Shown here piece after piece: positions 1-10,915 of a stretch of DNA of 64,000 nt. The stretch's first letter is position 1. Each line of letters opens with the position of its first letter. The notes below the pieces were generated by a model that ran no database searches, was not told the DNA's origin, and worked only from the letters and a program-made list of their open reading frames with translations. Source of the stretch: Ypsolopha sequella (taxonomy: Eukaryota; Arthropoda; Insecta; Lepidoptera; Ypsolophidae); contig OW203989.1 of NCBI GenBank assembly GCA_934047225.1, positions 15,909,977-15,973,976 on the forward strand, written 5' to 3'. The translations under genes were made by a program, and so were the position numbers.

Positions 1-265
1 TCATCGTGTAAAGTCCACGCACACAACAGAATCGAAATTTTACTCACCTATTAAAACTATGTCACGTGGCAAGCCATTACCTTATCTGATCCACCTGAAA
101 CTTCGCGATTTGATGTTTGGTTTCATAGTAAAAGTTGTTCGTATGGACGGGTACTATTGCCAGTTTTCGGCTTCCGCATCATCATCTTAACACGCAGTAT
201 ATAATATATGTATGAGTAATATAATAATAAGCACTAGGTATAACCCTAACTTTTATACCTTTCAG

Positions 266-3200
266 GGTGGCCAATACATACTGGAACTAGTGGACTACTA
301 CGGAGGAACCTTCCTTGTACTCTTCGCGGCTATTTCTGAAATTGTTGGAGTATTCTGGATTTACGGTACTTTTCTGAAAATTTAATTTTTTTTTTATGTA
401 ATTTTTCTTTACTGGGAGTAGTAACTTCTGCTTAATTTTGATCCATTTATGTGTCGATTCGGTGTAACAAGTTTTAACTTATTTGACAGGACTAAACATA
501 ACCTAAGTGTTCTGTCTTTTTGTTACTGTATCGAAAATAAAAAGACGGGACGCTTAAAATAAGGTTAGTCCTGTTAAATAAGTTAAATAATGTTACACCG
601 ACACCATTGTTAGAATTTACACAATTTGAAAATTCTGTAAATTTTCCACCGTTACAATTTTGTGATTTATTGTGCACAAATTTTTCAGATTGTGAATTTT
701 GTGGATTAAGTATAAGTAAGGGGTGTTGAACAGGGCCCTGGTATTCATTGTTGACTCACAGGCCTCCTCTGTCAAGGTTATCTTTATTTTTATATGTTTT
801 TTTTTTCTAAATGCTGGCGAAATTAAATGCTTTTAATTTTAAGAGGCCTGCGAGCAACCCTAGTTCATACAAACGAAAAATCATAGATATTCTTAGGATA
901 CTGTGTATTTATTCCGATTGGATTACAGAATATCTAGGTTTCCAAATATATAATGAAAAGACACTCATTTAAAGACGACATACAAGCAATTAAAAATGTC
1001 TATAGAAAGCTTATTTTTCTCACATTTCATGTTTAAATCAGTGTTCTTATTTTTTTTTTTTTTTTTTTTGTATAATTAAAACTCCGTACAAAAACTTAAT
1101 TTTGAAATATATTTCAGCCCACTTTGGGGCCGTTATCATTCGAATTATACAAGTAAATGACATAAAATATATACAACCTTATGACTAATGAGTTTAAATG
1201 AATGACATTTGATATATGAATAAAATTATATATACAACCTTATGACATAATTATGGATGAGCTTACTTTAACAGAAAAAATAAAAAATATAATAGATAAA
1301 TATATATATATATAGAGAGGCCACCCTGCGGGTACTTCGTGTGTTCTTATTTAATATATATTTGAGAACCTAGATATTTTGTAATGCAATCGGAATAAAT
1401 ACACACTACCTTAAGAATATCTATGATTTACAAATGGTTTTGGTATTTCGTTTGTATGAACTAGGATTGCTACGCCGGCCTCTTAAGATACTTTGCTAGG
1501 TAGAAAAATCATAGATAGGTGTGTGTCGCAGCAATATTGTCAAACCCGATTTGTTATAATAACTCTAGCGAAATTTACCCACACATCACGGTGTAAAAAA
1601 TATATGAAAAATTTTAAATTGTTCAAAATATTTCCAAATCAAAAGTGAGAAAAATAAAAAATATTACCCTAAAAATACAATATGGATATTTAATTTTAGA
1701 TTTTAAAAAAATATACACTTTTACTATATTTACTAGAACTGGGTTTCGAGAAATCTTTAAAAAACCACAAAAATATGTATGTCCCCCCCCCTTATCTCCG
1801 AAACTGGTAGACCGAAATATATGACAAAAATGTCGATTACAGATCGTAACTGGCCAATTACAGGAAAATTACAGCGATTTAAAAAAAGTTGAGCACAGAT
1901 GAGGAATATAAAAAAGAAGAAAAATAAGTAAAAAAATTACAAAATTAAATAATTATCAAGCACAAATACTGAACCCTAGGTACGCGAGTCTGACTCGCAC
2001 TTGGCCGGGCACTTAATTTTACGCCGCCGGCTTATAGAAAGAGGAAATAAGACATAAGATTATTTTTATTTTTAATTTTTATGGAACCCAGTTCTGAAAT
2101 AAACGATTTTAATTTAATTTAATTTAATACCAAAATGTTTTGCACACACTCAAAGATCAACAAAATTATCTAAACAAACTAAACTGCAAGGGCGGATCCA
2201 GCCTGCGAGCCAGGGGGGGGGGGTCACAGGCTCCAAATTAGCCCAAATATACAGGGTGGAAAAAATTCAAGGGCCCTGGAGGGGAACTACCTTAAATCCT
2301 TTAGTTAGCTCATTTTACTGAAAGGAAACATTCCTTTATTTTTTAAAAGAAACAAAACTGCATTCAAAGATATTCTAAAATTCGCTTGTCTCACCCGGGA
2401 ATCGAACCAACTAAAAATAAAAAAAAAACCCTCGCTATTTTATCATACGAATCGGTAGGATTATAGATTATATAAAATTTGTCTAATAAACATTTGGTCT
2501 TACACTCATCTGTTGTACGAGATACTCATGAAATTAAACATTTATTACAAGTTCTTTGTTAACAATACCTAGTACTGTTCACTTGTAACAAGTAAATGAC
2601 ACGTTATAATTTTCTTATCTCTCTTACATCCAAAGACATCGTATGAAGTACAAGCTTGCTAATGTTATTTATCTTAAGTACCTTGTTGAATACTTCAATA
2701 AAAAATCGTTAAATGGTAATAATAAATGTATGCAGAGCACAATTACTTCTTGCACTAGGCGTACTGACGAAAAGTTTAAAAAAGGAACGTATTTTTTTTG
2801 CAACGCGGAGCAACAAATTTGAAGTTCGAACCATAACTTTCAACATTTTTAAAATCGATAAAAGTATTCGTTCGAAATTCAAATTTTGTTTTGTTTTGCT
2901 TTCATTCCGTGCTGTCATTGTGTAATAATGGCGTATAATTATTACTTTACAAGTGAACAGTACTAGGTTTTGTTAATAAATAACTTGTAATAAATATTCA
3001 ATTTCATGGGTATCTCGTACAACAGATGAGTGTAAGACTTTAGTTTAGTAGACAAATTTTATCCTGAACAATAATCCTACCGATTCGTATAATAAAATAG
3101 CGAGGGTTTATTTTTTAAATTTTTAGTTGGTTCAGTTCCCGGGTGAGACAAGCAAATTTTATCTTTGAAATCTTTGAATGCAGTTTTGTTTCTTTTAAAA

Positions 3201-6200
3201 AATAAAGGAATCTTTCCTTCCAGTAAAATGAGCTAACTAAAGGATTTAAGGTAGTTCCCCTCCAGGGCCCTTTCATTTTTTCCACCCTGTATAATACAAT
3301 TTTGTGCAATTATAGGTAAATTTAGCGCGTCTGTATAGAAAAAAAACTTGAACTAGGCCAAGGGGGGGTCATGACCCCCATGACCCGCTCTGGATCCGCC
3401 GTTGCTAAACTGTAAAACGTTGTTTCAGGTTTAGAGAACGTGTGCACGGACATCGAGTTCATGCTGGGCATCAAGACATCAGTCTACTGGAGATTCTGCT
3501 GGGGTATAATCACCCCGATGATGATGATATCTGTCTTCATCTACGCGCTTCTGACGTTCGAGGCATTGACGTTCGGTGAAGTCTACGTGTACCCTAATGC
3601 GGGATACGGTAAGTTTTTACGCTTTATCGTCTATTTTACATTATCTTCCACCCAAAAGTTGTTGGAAAAAGTCGCTCTAAGCAGTATAAGAACGCCCATT
3701 GTTATTTTTTCTTTTAAACTCTGATTTTTCATTCTGTAGAATTATGACAGTTCAAGGAAAGGGATGGAATTGTGCAAGTAAGCGAGATGAACTGTATCGT
3801 TTCTCCTTTACTAGCACAGCGCCATCCCTTTCCCTGAAATGTCAGAATACTACAGAATGAAAAATCAGAGTTTTTGTAGTTTTATTTCAGTGCACAATAA
3901 AGATAATTCGATGCTAAGTTGCGTTTATGTTGTTTTAGTTAAATTATGAATAATCTAAAAACTTTTGAATATTGTTGTCCTCATAGCCCCATGGGATATT
4001 AGATTCTAAATTAAAAGAAATAGATTAAAAAATATTTATTTCGTACCGAGTAAAAATTTACGCTATTTCTTACCCGAAGAATGAAGCTAGTTTCGACGTG
4101 AGCCGAAGGTACGAACGATACTTTTTCTAATAAGTACCTTTCAGGTGGACATAAATTCATCACCAGCATCACTTTCTGAAAAAGTTGCCATATTTTCCCC
4201 CCAAATTGTAATTGTAAGTCTTTTAAAATGGCCAGTATCATTTTTTTCTGGTTCGCGTTCCGCCGACCGGTGGCGCTAATAATTGGTCGACCTGGACATA
4301 TCATTCTGCCAAAGACTTGTCTGCTCTCTTTAAAATGTAACTTCATATTTTTGTAACGTTTTTGTACAAGGTAAAAATAAATTAAAACATGTTCCGGAGG
4401 AAGGCGCTGCCTGGAGGTCATAATCCAGGTTTCGATGCCTACCATGACTTCCAACGGTTCCCATTATAATAATTTGTACCTATAATATTGTACATTTTGT
4501 CTTTTATGAATAAATTTCATTTTCATTTCATTTTCATTCAACTACGAGGCCGCGAAATAATTTCAAGTGTCAAGACAAACTTAAATCAAATCGAACCTAA
4601 CCGAGTACGAAATTAAATTTCATACAATATTTCGTACTGGCCTGAGAGTCGTTTCGCAACGGGGTCCAGAAAGTTAGATTGTCGAAATTAATTTTTGAGC
4701 ATGTAATGGAACTTTTTATTAAAGGTAGTAGAAAAAAAACTTTTCCCTACTCTGCACCATATAACCATTCTGTGCCTACAGTTTTTAGGGCTCCGTAGTC
4801 AACAACAAGGAACCCTTATAGTTTCGCCATGTCCGTCTGTCTGTATGTCTGTCTGTCTGTCCGCGGCTTATCTTAGAGACTATTAGTACTAGAAAGCTGT
4901 AATTTGGCATGGGTATACATATTTATGACGCCAATAAAGTGGTAAAGTAAAATTTTGAAAAAGATTTTTTTTACGGTACCTCCCCTACACGTAAAGTGGG
5001 GAAGATTTTTTTCTCGTCTATCCCCTAGTGTGGGGTGTCGTTGGATAGGTAATTTAAAGTATTGGTTGGGGGTGTGAGAAGATCATTTTTCGATCCAGGG
5101 TTCCGTTTGCGAAATATTAAGCTTAAAAGTGTTAATTTTTGTTAGAGTCAAGTGTCCTCCCCCCCTGCCAGCAAAACGGTTGAGAAAAACTATCACAGCT
5201 AAGTAGGCTTTACAAGTTAACGAGTACAGATCGCGCCAAACTTTTAGTCCCCTCTAAACACGGGGCGATTCGCATCAGCAGGAACAAAATGTATGGGCCG
5301 TTCTTGGGAAGAGCAACTTCGGAGCGTACTAGAACCCTTCGTGCGCGAGTCCAACTCGCACTTGACCGGTTTAATTTTTAATTTATTACTACACTTTACG
5401 CACTTTTTGTGTTGTTTCAGTGGCTGGATACATCATACTTTTCGTTGGGGTCGCGCTTGTGCCTCTCATAATTGTAACTACGTTGTACAACTACTGGAAC
5501 GGCAACCTCAAGGAGGTAAGTTATTTATGTATCTACCTATGAGTGCTATTTACATCATAGTACACTAAATTAACAGTTATATAATAAAAATATACAGAAT
5601 GGAAAGTAAAAGCGATCGGTTGAGGGAAAGTATCAAGTGAGAAAAGGGCATTCCTAGATTATCGCAAAAGTCATTTGTCTCAGCCGGAAATCGGACTAAC
5701 AAAAATATAGATTTTGTTGTTTTATTGCTTTTATTTACACTTTTATCGAATTAATAGACAGAGTCATTTATAGGAATCGTAAATTAAAGGAAGACGTCTT
5801 TATCAGTTCAATGGACCATCAAGACAAAGTGCTGAAGATTATCAATAAATAATGGAGAATTTGTTTATTTAATTAAAACTATAGTCCTAGTCAACTACTT
5901 ACAACTATTAAATTTCTCTTTCCTTGATTGACATTAAATGATAAAATGTTTGAATTCATCAACTTTAAAGGTCTTCCTTTAAATAAATAAATATTTATTT
6001 TTATACAAATTTTGTGACAGATCTCAAAGTGACAGATGATTTATTTTTATACACATGTCAAAATAATTTGACCTTTTGCCTTGGATTCTAAATCGTCAAA
6101 TCGATGTCACTTTGACTTCTGTCACTTTTGTTCGACATCTGTCACAAAACCTGTATAAAAATACTGTCACTTTGAGATCAGTCACAAAAATTGTATACAA

Positions 6201-7108
6201 AATCAATTATCTGTCACATCTGTATAAAATATAAATCACTTCAGATGTGACTTTGACATCTGTCACAAAATCTGTATAAAAAAGTCATATTTCATTCAAC
6301 ATTCTGGGCCTGGAGGAATGTTTCTTAGAGTCATATTTTGTTTCTAATCACTAGCCCTGTCGATTAATAACGGGGTATTTGTTCTAAATATTATTAGAGT
6401 GCATTACAAACTAGAAAAGATCAATCAGAAACAAACCCAAAGACAAAGGGTATTTATTTTTGAATTTTTGCTGGTTCGATTTCCAGCGGAGGATATTTTA
6501 TAGTACTTTCCCTCCATCGACCGCTTTCATTTTCCAACCCGTATTATATGTTGAATGTCGCACAAGAAAATAAAAAGCAGCAGGTTGTGTCGGAGATACA
6601 ACCGTACATTATTTAAGCGAATACTTATTGCCATGTTTGCCAATTGCCATCATGTTCAGCTTGGACCGTTTTGGACTCGCTACGATGTACCGTGTCCGAG
6701 GACGTACTGTATAACGTATAACGTACGCACAACAGATATGAACGCACATGCAAAACACTTGTTACGGAAGTACAAAATCTGTAAAGTGCACGTCATGTAC
6801 GAGTTCCGCCATCGGCTTTTACTTCCGGAATCCTCATCAAATCATACACATACAAATATAATTTCAGCTCTGCAATTGTTGAGTTGTGCCGCGTCATGTT
6901 TTTAACAAAAATATAATTTATAAATATTTTTCAGACTGTAAAGAAATCATTCAGCCCGAAGAAGTCCTGGGCTCCGAGGAACATCACCGATAAAAAGGAC
7001 TGGCTCAGCTATAAACACGAATCGCAGTTAGAAAGAGAAAAGTTCAACGCCTCGCGGTTGAGGCACATCTGGCTCAGTTTGACAGGAGGCTACAGAAAAA
7101 ACTTGTGA
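266..7108 (+). CDS. SLC6 sodium/potassium-coupled nutrient amino acid transporter, paralog A (3' four exons)
   Basis: Plasma-membrane symporter of the neurotransmitter/amino acid transporter family (SLC6), most like the insect nutrient amino acid transporters of the KAAT1/CAATCH1/NAAT group. Exons are 266-365, 3429-3608, 5421-5515 and 6935-7108 (TGA 7106-7108), all with AG/GT borders and matching phases. They encode about 182 residues: the C-terminal membrane helices starting at [14 protein letters not shown], the LENVCTDIEFMLG segment, the helix VAGYIILFVGVALVPLII, and a charged cytoplasmic tail ending GGYRKNL. Earlier exons lie outside the window. The joined segment aligns almost residue by residue with paralog B at 31.3-40.7 kb, and exon lengths 100+180 equal B's single 280-nt exon. 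The 3,063-bp first visible intron is therefore present here and absent in B. Family assignment is secure; the exact substrate and ion are not readable from the sequence. Confidence 0.9.
460..600. mobile_element. Small palindromic MITE (copy 1)
   Basis: About 140 bp with inverted ends CGGTGTAACA / TGTTACACCG. Inside is a longer inverted pair built on AACTTATTTGACAGGACTAA and its complement. A second copy lies at 51626-51791. No coding capacity. It sits in an intron of the first SLC6 gene. Confidence 0.65.
836..1495. mobile_element. MITE with long inverted arms
   Basis: The left arm (about 838-955) and right arm (about 1345-1492) are inverted copies. Both start at TTAAGAGGCC, run through TAGTTCATACAAACGAAA, and contain a shared segment reading GGAATAAATACACA on the right. 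The centre is AT-rich and holds a GAAATATATTTC..GGGGCCG motif also seen at 21846 and 25108. No open reading frame. Confidence 0.6.
1500..2025 (+). repeat. Interspersed repeat of the GGTTCCGTA...CTTGGCCGG family (5'-truncated copy)
   Basis: It matches 15100-15795 over several hundred bases, including CATATGAAAAATTTTAAA, AAAAGTGAGAAAAATA and a C-run before TATCTCC. It ends in the family signature GACTCGCACTTGGCCGG. The head with the GTCC/GTCTG run is missing. No coding capacity is visible. Confidence 0.6.
2187..3404. mobile_element. Non-autonomous hAT-type transposon with perfect 8-bp target duplication
   Basis: Terminal inverted repeats CAAGGGCGGATCCAG and CTGGATCCGCCGTTG are bracketed by the identical 8-mer CTAAACTG at 2179-2186 and 3405-3412. 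An 8-bp duplication is the hallmark of hAT insertion. Almost the whole interior is a second, foldback element (2250-3291), so only about 60 and 113 bp of hAT flank remain. It lies just upstream of the second visible exon of paralog A, with the duplication ending 16 bp before that exon. Confidence 0.8.
2250..3291. mobile_element. Foldback element nested inside the hAT
   Basis: It starts TACAGGGTGGAAAAAATT and ends with the inverted equivalent at 3291, with TA on each side (2248-2249, 3292-3293). The inverted arms are about 350 bp long (2250-2630 against 2935-3291), separated by an AT-rich centre. One arm resembles the whole compact 336-bp element at 42976-43311, so the long form probably arose by head-to-head joining of that family. 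The long arms would form a hairpin RNA if transcribed. Confidence 0.75.
3719..3870. mobile_element. 152-bp palindromic MITE
   Basis: About 50-bp inverted ends beginning CTCTGATTTTTCATTCTG and closing with its complement at 3870. They contain GGAAAGGGATGG and CCATCCCTTTCC internally. No coding capacity. It lies in the intron after the second visible SLC6 exon. Confidence 0.7.
4785..5372 (+). repeat. Interspersed repeat, GGTTCCGTA...CTTGGCCGG family
   Basis: It begins GGGCTCCGTAGTCAACAAC, has a (TGTC)n run, CGCGGCTTA and GGGTGTCGTTGGATAGG, and ends with ACTCGCACTTGACCGG. Long copies are at 35921-36702 and, nested in another element, at 53347-54714. Its end lies about 50 bp upstream of the exon at 5421, so it forms part of the acceptor region. 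The class is unresolved: no protein, and no terminal inverted repeats seen. Confidence 0.65.
5593..6543. mobile_element. TIR element with internal TGTCAC/GTGACA repeats
   Basis: Terminal inverted repeats of about 40 bp: the left starts TACAGAATGGAAAGTAAAAG, and the right is its diverged complement ending at 6543. Between 6018 and 6275 the motifs TGTCACA, GTGACAGAT and CTGTATAAAA recur in both orientations about ten times. The segment 6388-6445 is shared with the SINE-like copies at 8790 and 9085. No coding capacity. Confidence 0.65.
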
Positions 7109-7200
7109 CCGCCATGTGACCACATTAATTTAGGTATAGTGTAGGTATTTATGGACTGTCATAGAGTCATAGAGGCTGTGAATGTTAACTAAGTTATTCT

Positions 7201-7206
7201 AATAAA
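7201..7206 (+). terminator. Poly(A) signal of SLC6 paralog A
   Basis: AATAAA 93 bp after the TGA stop of paralog A, in a plausible short 3' UTR. This is the first canonical hexamer after the stop. Confidence 0.6.
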
Positions 7207-7310
7207 TGTTGACAAATCCTGATGTGTGATCATCACATCCTGAAAGCTTTTATTTTTATAAGGTGAAATTTTAATAATAGGTCTTTAATAATACACTCGT
7301 TTATACAAGA

Positions 7311-7532
7311 TGAAATGTAGGTAATCAACAGCCTGAATTCATACTTGATACTCAACTATTTAAAAATATATATTTATTTGTTGCGCCGACGACGTTGCTA
7401 ATGGCCCTACAATATTCCAGTGTGTATGGGAGAACCTTTTTAAAGATTTCGAAAAATGGGATCATTGAACCTTGTTCCTGATCACTAACCGAGTCTCCAG
7501 TATGAATGCAGGCTGTTGATTACCTACATTTC
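7311..7532. mobile_element. Palindromic MITE downstream of paralog A
   Basis: Inverted ends TGAAATGTAGGTAATCAACA at 7311 and its complement ending at 7532, about 35 bp long. The internal motif CGAGTCTCCAGTATGAAT resembles sequence at 24978 and 36598, so it is a multi-copy family. No coding capacity. Confidence 0.6.
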
Positions 7533-7549
7533 ACTTCTTTAGAAGAAAT

Positions 7550-8770
7550 AATAATTATAAATTATATTAAGATATATAAATTCATGGACAAAATTAGAGG
7601 AACCCGAAAAAAAATAGTACATTTTCCAATAAGAGATTTGGATAATAATTTTAACTTTATGAAGTTTTGGACCTTTCGACGCATAAAACCACTTACGCGA
7701 AACACCGCCTTTACGCAAAACGCCTAACTCGCAAAATACCACTTACGCAAAATACCAACTAGTTACGCATTACACCAACTTTTTCATAACCGACTGCATA
7801 AATAAAACAAACGCATAAAACAAATTGGACGATCCGACTTTCCGTACTCTTTAATTTACTAGTTGTAAATAAAACAAATAAAATTTAACCTATTGCGACT
7901 CATAAACAAATAAATACAATTAATCAAATGTATCTTCAATAATTTCTGAACTTTCAATTCTCTAATGAAGTTTTAGTAGTTAAAGTCAATTAAAATTTTA
8001 ATATGTAAACCAGTAGGTATATTCTTGTCCCTTTTTAACGTTTTCTGTGCTATCAAGGAGTAATCACTCGTGCGTCTGTGTTTTAGAAGCAATTATTTTT
8101 AAAACTAAAATTAATCTAAATTAAAATTACCTACCAATAAATATTTTTATGATTAATACTTGCGATTGTCGGCACTCTGTGAAATATCATCAACATCTTG
8201 ATAAAAAACAGTACAAGATTTTTGATCAAGATATTTGTTTTTACCTGATGTACTAATTAGATATATGTATATCGTGCATGAAAATTACAAAACGGTAACA
8301 CACAATAAATAAAACCCAGTTACTAAAAACTTGAATCGAACCTTTTCTAGCGTTCTCATAACTATGTCCATGAGTTTATATGAAACAATGTGGTTATATA
8401 CCTGTTTATAATTATATAAAATCATTGTTATGAAAGAGTTACATCGAACTAAAAAATAATTGTCTGAAAAAAATAAGTAAGTAGGTACTATTAGTCTTTA
8501 GTACCACAACGAAGCTTTTATTACACTTTCAATAATTTTATGATCGATGAAATAATAAATAATTTTATTAAAGCAGTGTTTTATTACTGTTTTAAAACTG
8601 AGCGGACATTCTAACATAATCTTTCACTTGCATTACCAATCATTCGACTTTCGTTAATCCTGTGATAAATACCAAAATAAACTTTTGTCATTGAAGAATA
8701 GGTATAAGGAAAATATAGGATTTTATGCAAGAAAGTTTAATACTATATAGGGTTATGTTTTATTTTGCGA
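7550..8770. other. AT-rich intergenic stretch with no recognised gene
   Basis: I see no credible exon here. A short patch at 7670-7790 repeats TTACGC-AAA-ACC units (about seven times, irregular), which looks like a degraded minisatellite. Confidence 0.5.
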
Positions 8771-8945
8771 AATCCATCGCTATGAATACTCTAAATATTA
8801 TTAGAGTGCATTACAAACTAGAAAAGATCAATCAGAAACAAACAAGAATTTGAAAAAATTCCCCGGGCCAGGATTCGAACCTGCGACCTCTTGTTATCAA
8901 GACAAGCGCGCTACCAATTGCGCCACCGAGGTTCCTACCCAGACC
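8771..8945 (-). repeat. tRNA-derived SINE-like copy
   Basis: Read on the minus strand, 8935-8865 resembles a tRNA: an A-box-like GGCGCAATTGGTAGCGCG, an anticodon arm CTTGT/ACAAG, and a B-box GGTTCGAATCC, followed by CCGGGG. The acceptor and T stems each carry a mismatch, so a working tRNA is unlikely. A body follows that ends ATTCATAGCGATGGATTT and is repeated at 9065-9150 and partly at 6388-6445. Confidence 0.6.
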
Positions 8946-9064
8946 GGTGAATTCTTCCATCATACTTGTCCACTGTTATTTTTGCTTCTGCCTGATATAC
9001 TAGCTTGTACTGCACATATAGAACGCTCACGAGGGCGTTATGTTATTTCACGCCTTGTTCTTAA

Positions 9065-9275
9065 GAAATCCATCGCTATGAATACTCTAAATATTATTAG
9101 AGTGCATTACAAACTAGAAAAGATCAATCAGAAACAAACCCAAAGACAAGAATTTGAAAAAATCCCCGGGCCAGGATTCGAACCTGCGACCTGGGGAATT
9201 TTTCAAATTCTTGTCTTTGAGTTTGTTTCTGATTGATCTGTTCTAGTTTGTAATGGACTCTAATAATATTTAGAC
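9065..9275. repeat. Head-to-head (palindromic) pair of the same SINE-like repeat
   Basis: The body of the 8771 copy recurs from 9065. It reaches the B-box GGATTCGAACCTGCGACC and then turns back on itself near 9193 into an inverted copy running to about 9275. The tRNA-like A-box half is missing. Most likely an inverted duplication or a two-element junction. Confidence 0.6.
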
Positions 9276-9892
9276 TATATAGTGTGTTAAGATGATAACC
9301 TTTTTCCTTAAAACGGGGTATTTTTCACATTAATATGAACAACTTTTAAATAAATCAGCTGTATCATATATTTTGGTCGAGTAAATATTTAACTTTTCTA
9401 TGGAACAGCTGATTTTTTATGCGATTTCAGTGTTGGCTTCAAAGTAAAAGTTGTTCATATCCATTTGTAGAACAACCTGTTTGAAAGAAAAAGCCTATCA
9501 AATTAACACCAAGTAGTCGTCGGCACATCGTAGAATTGGGCATATTATGATCTGCCTAGGCATGTCATATTTTTGTTAAAAATAGGGGGGTCGCGGTCGC
9601 ATGTAAACATTTGCATGCAAACCTGACACCCTTCTACTAGCTCCGCCGTCGTCGCACCAAGAAATATTTTAGATTTCATACTTTATGATCTGCCTAATTC
9701 TACGATCTGCATACGACATACTATATTCGTAAAAAAAACATATTAAATAAAAAAAATTGATGTTCTGTGAAATCATCCGACTTTTGCTGTCACAATTTTT
9801 AAGCATGTGCTAACATCAACATCTACAGTAGAGCCACTGAGTGATGGCGCCTATGACGTTTAAATGCCTACAAAGTATCGTAATTATTTATA

Positions 9893-10915
9893 ATAGTTAG
9901 GGAGCTGGCGAGCATTTCGCTATATGATTTCCACATATTTTACGTCGAGGTGGATTGCAGTTTAAATCATTACGAATTGATTTGGTCCAATCAATTAAGG
10001 TCCTATGTCGCTGCATTTTCGCGTTACAGCGGATTGAAGTTGCTTAAAAAAATCGGGGTATTGAATCATTCGTGCATGTATGCTTCTGGAGTTCATGGTC
10101 ACAACCATCTTGGAAACGAAGAAAATCGAAGAGGCAGACATTCAGGACTCTGCATTATCATGGGACGGAGTTGTAAAAATGTAAAAAAAAAACTCTATTA
10201 AATTATTTGCACGCGGTTTTTAGTGCGCCCATTCGATTCACTATGACTCCGTGGATTCGAAAAAAAAGCAGACACTTTGCTCACTGATTTTTAGCTGTGG
10301 GGATATTTCTATACCTGCTTGGTTTGGTCGTGCAACGCGAGCGTCGAGTTGAAAAAAAAAATCAAATAGTCTGCCTTTGGAATATCTGAGGCTTGAGAGT
10401 CTGCCTCATCGATTTTCTTGGTGTTCATAAGGAATTCAAACATCAGTCGAACAAGCAGACGTGTCCGCATAATATAGCACACTTTTTTTTTTACATTTTT
10501 GAAACACTGTCAAAAGACAACACAGAGGTAACATGTAGGCAGACTATTTTTCCGTGGTTCTTCTCATTGTTATTGATCGAACAGTCCAAATCTGCCAAGT
10601 GCGCACTTCATATACAGTTTTTTAAATCATAAAAATAAATTGAAAAATTGATTACTACAAAAGTTATTGGGATGGATGTCTGCTTTTTCAATTCTTTGTG
10701 TTTCCAAGGTTACTGTGCCCAGAGGCAGACCTGTGCGCATATTATAGCACACCTTTTTTTTTAAACATTTTTGAAATGCTGTAACTTTACAACGCATCGC
10801 CACCATGGTGACAAACAAGGTCCTTAATGTTTCTTAGGGCATGAATATCACTATTAATAACGCTTTCTTAGTGCGCTGATCATATCGAAATTTTGCTCGC
10901 CAGCTCCCTAACTAT
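9893..10915. mobile_element. About 1-kb TIR element (GGGAGCTGGCGAGCA ends)
   Basis: ATAGTTAGGGAGCTGGCGAG at 9893 is mirrored by its complement ending at 10915. The TIR is about 33 bp with small differences in the CATTTCG / CAAAATTTCG part. The centre has two similar halves, each with CATAATATAGCACAC / CATATTATAGCACACC next to a poly-T. No transposase frame is visible. The target duplication is not distinguishable because the flanks continue the palindrome. Confidence 0.65.

Noticed and set aside
4011..4454. 147-codon open frame on the minus strand
   Set aside because: No recognisable domain, repeat-like surroundings and an AAATTTCATTTTCATTT tail just beyond it. Most likely retroposon-derived filler in an SLC6 intron.
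8865..8935. tRNA gene on the minus strand
   Set aside because: A and B boxes and the anticodon stem are present, but stem mismatches and the repeated body behind it mark a SINE head rather than a functional tRNA.
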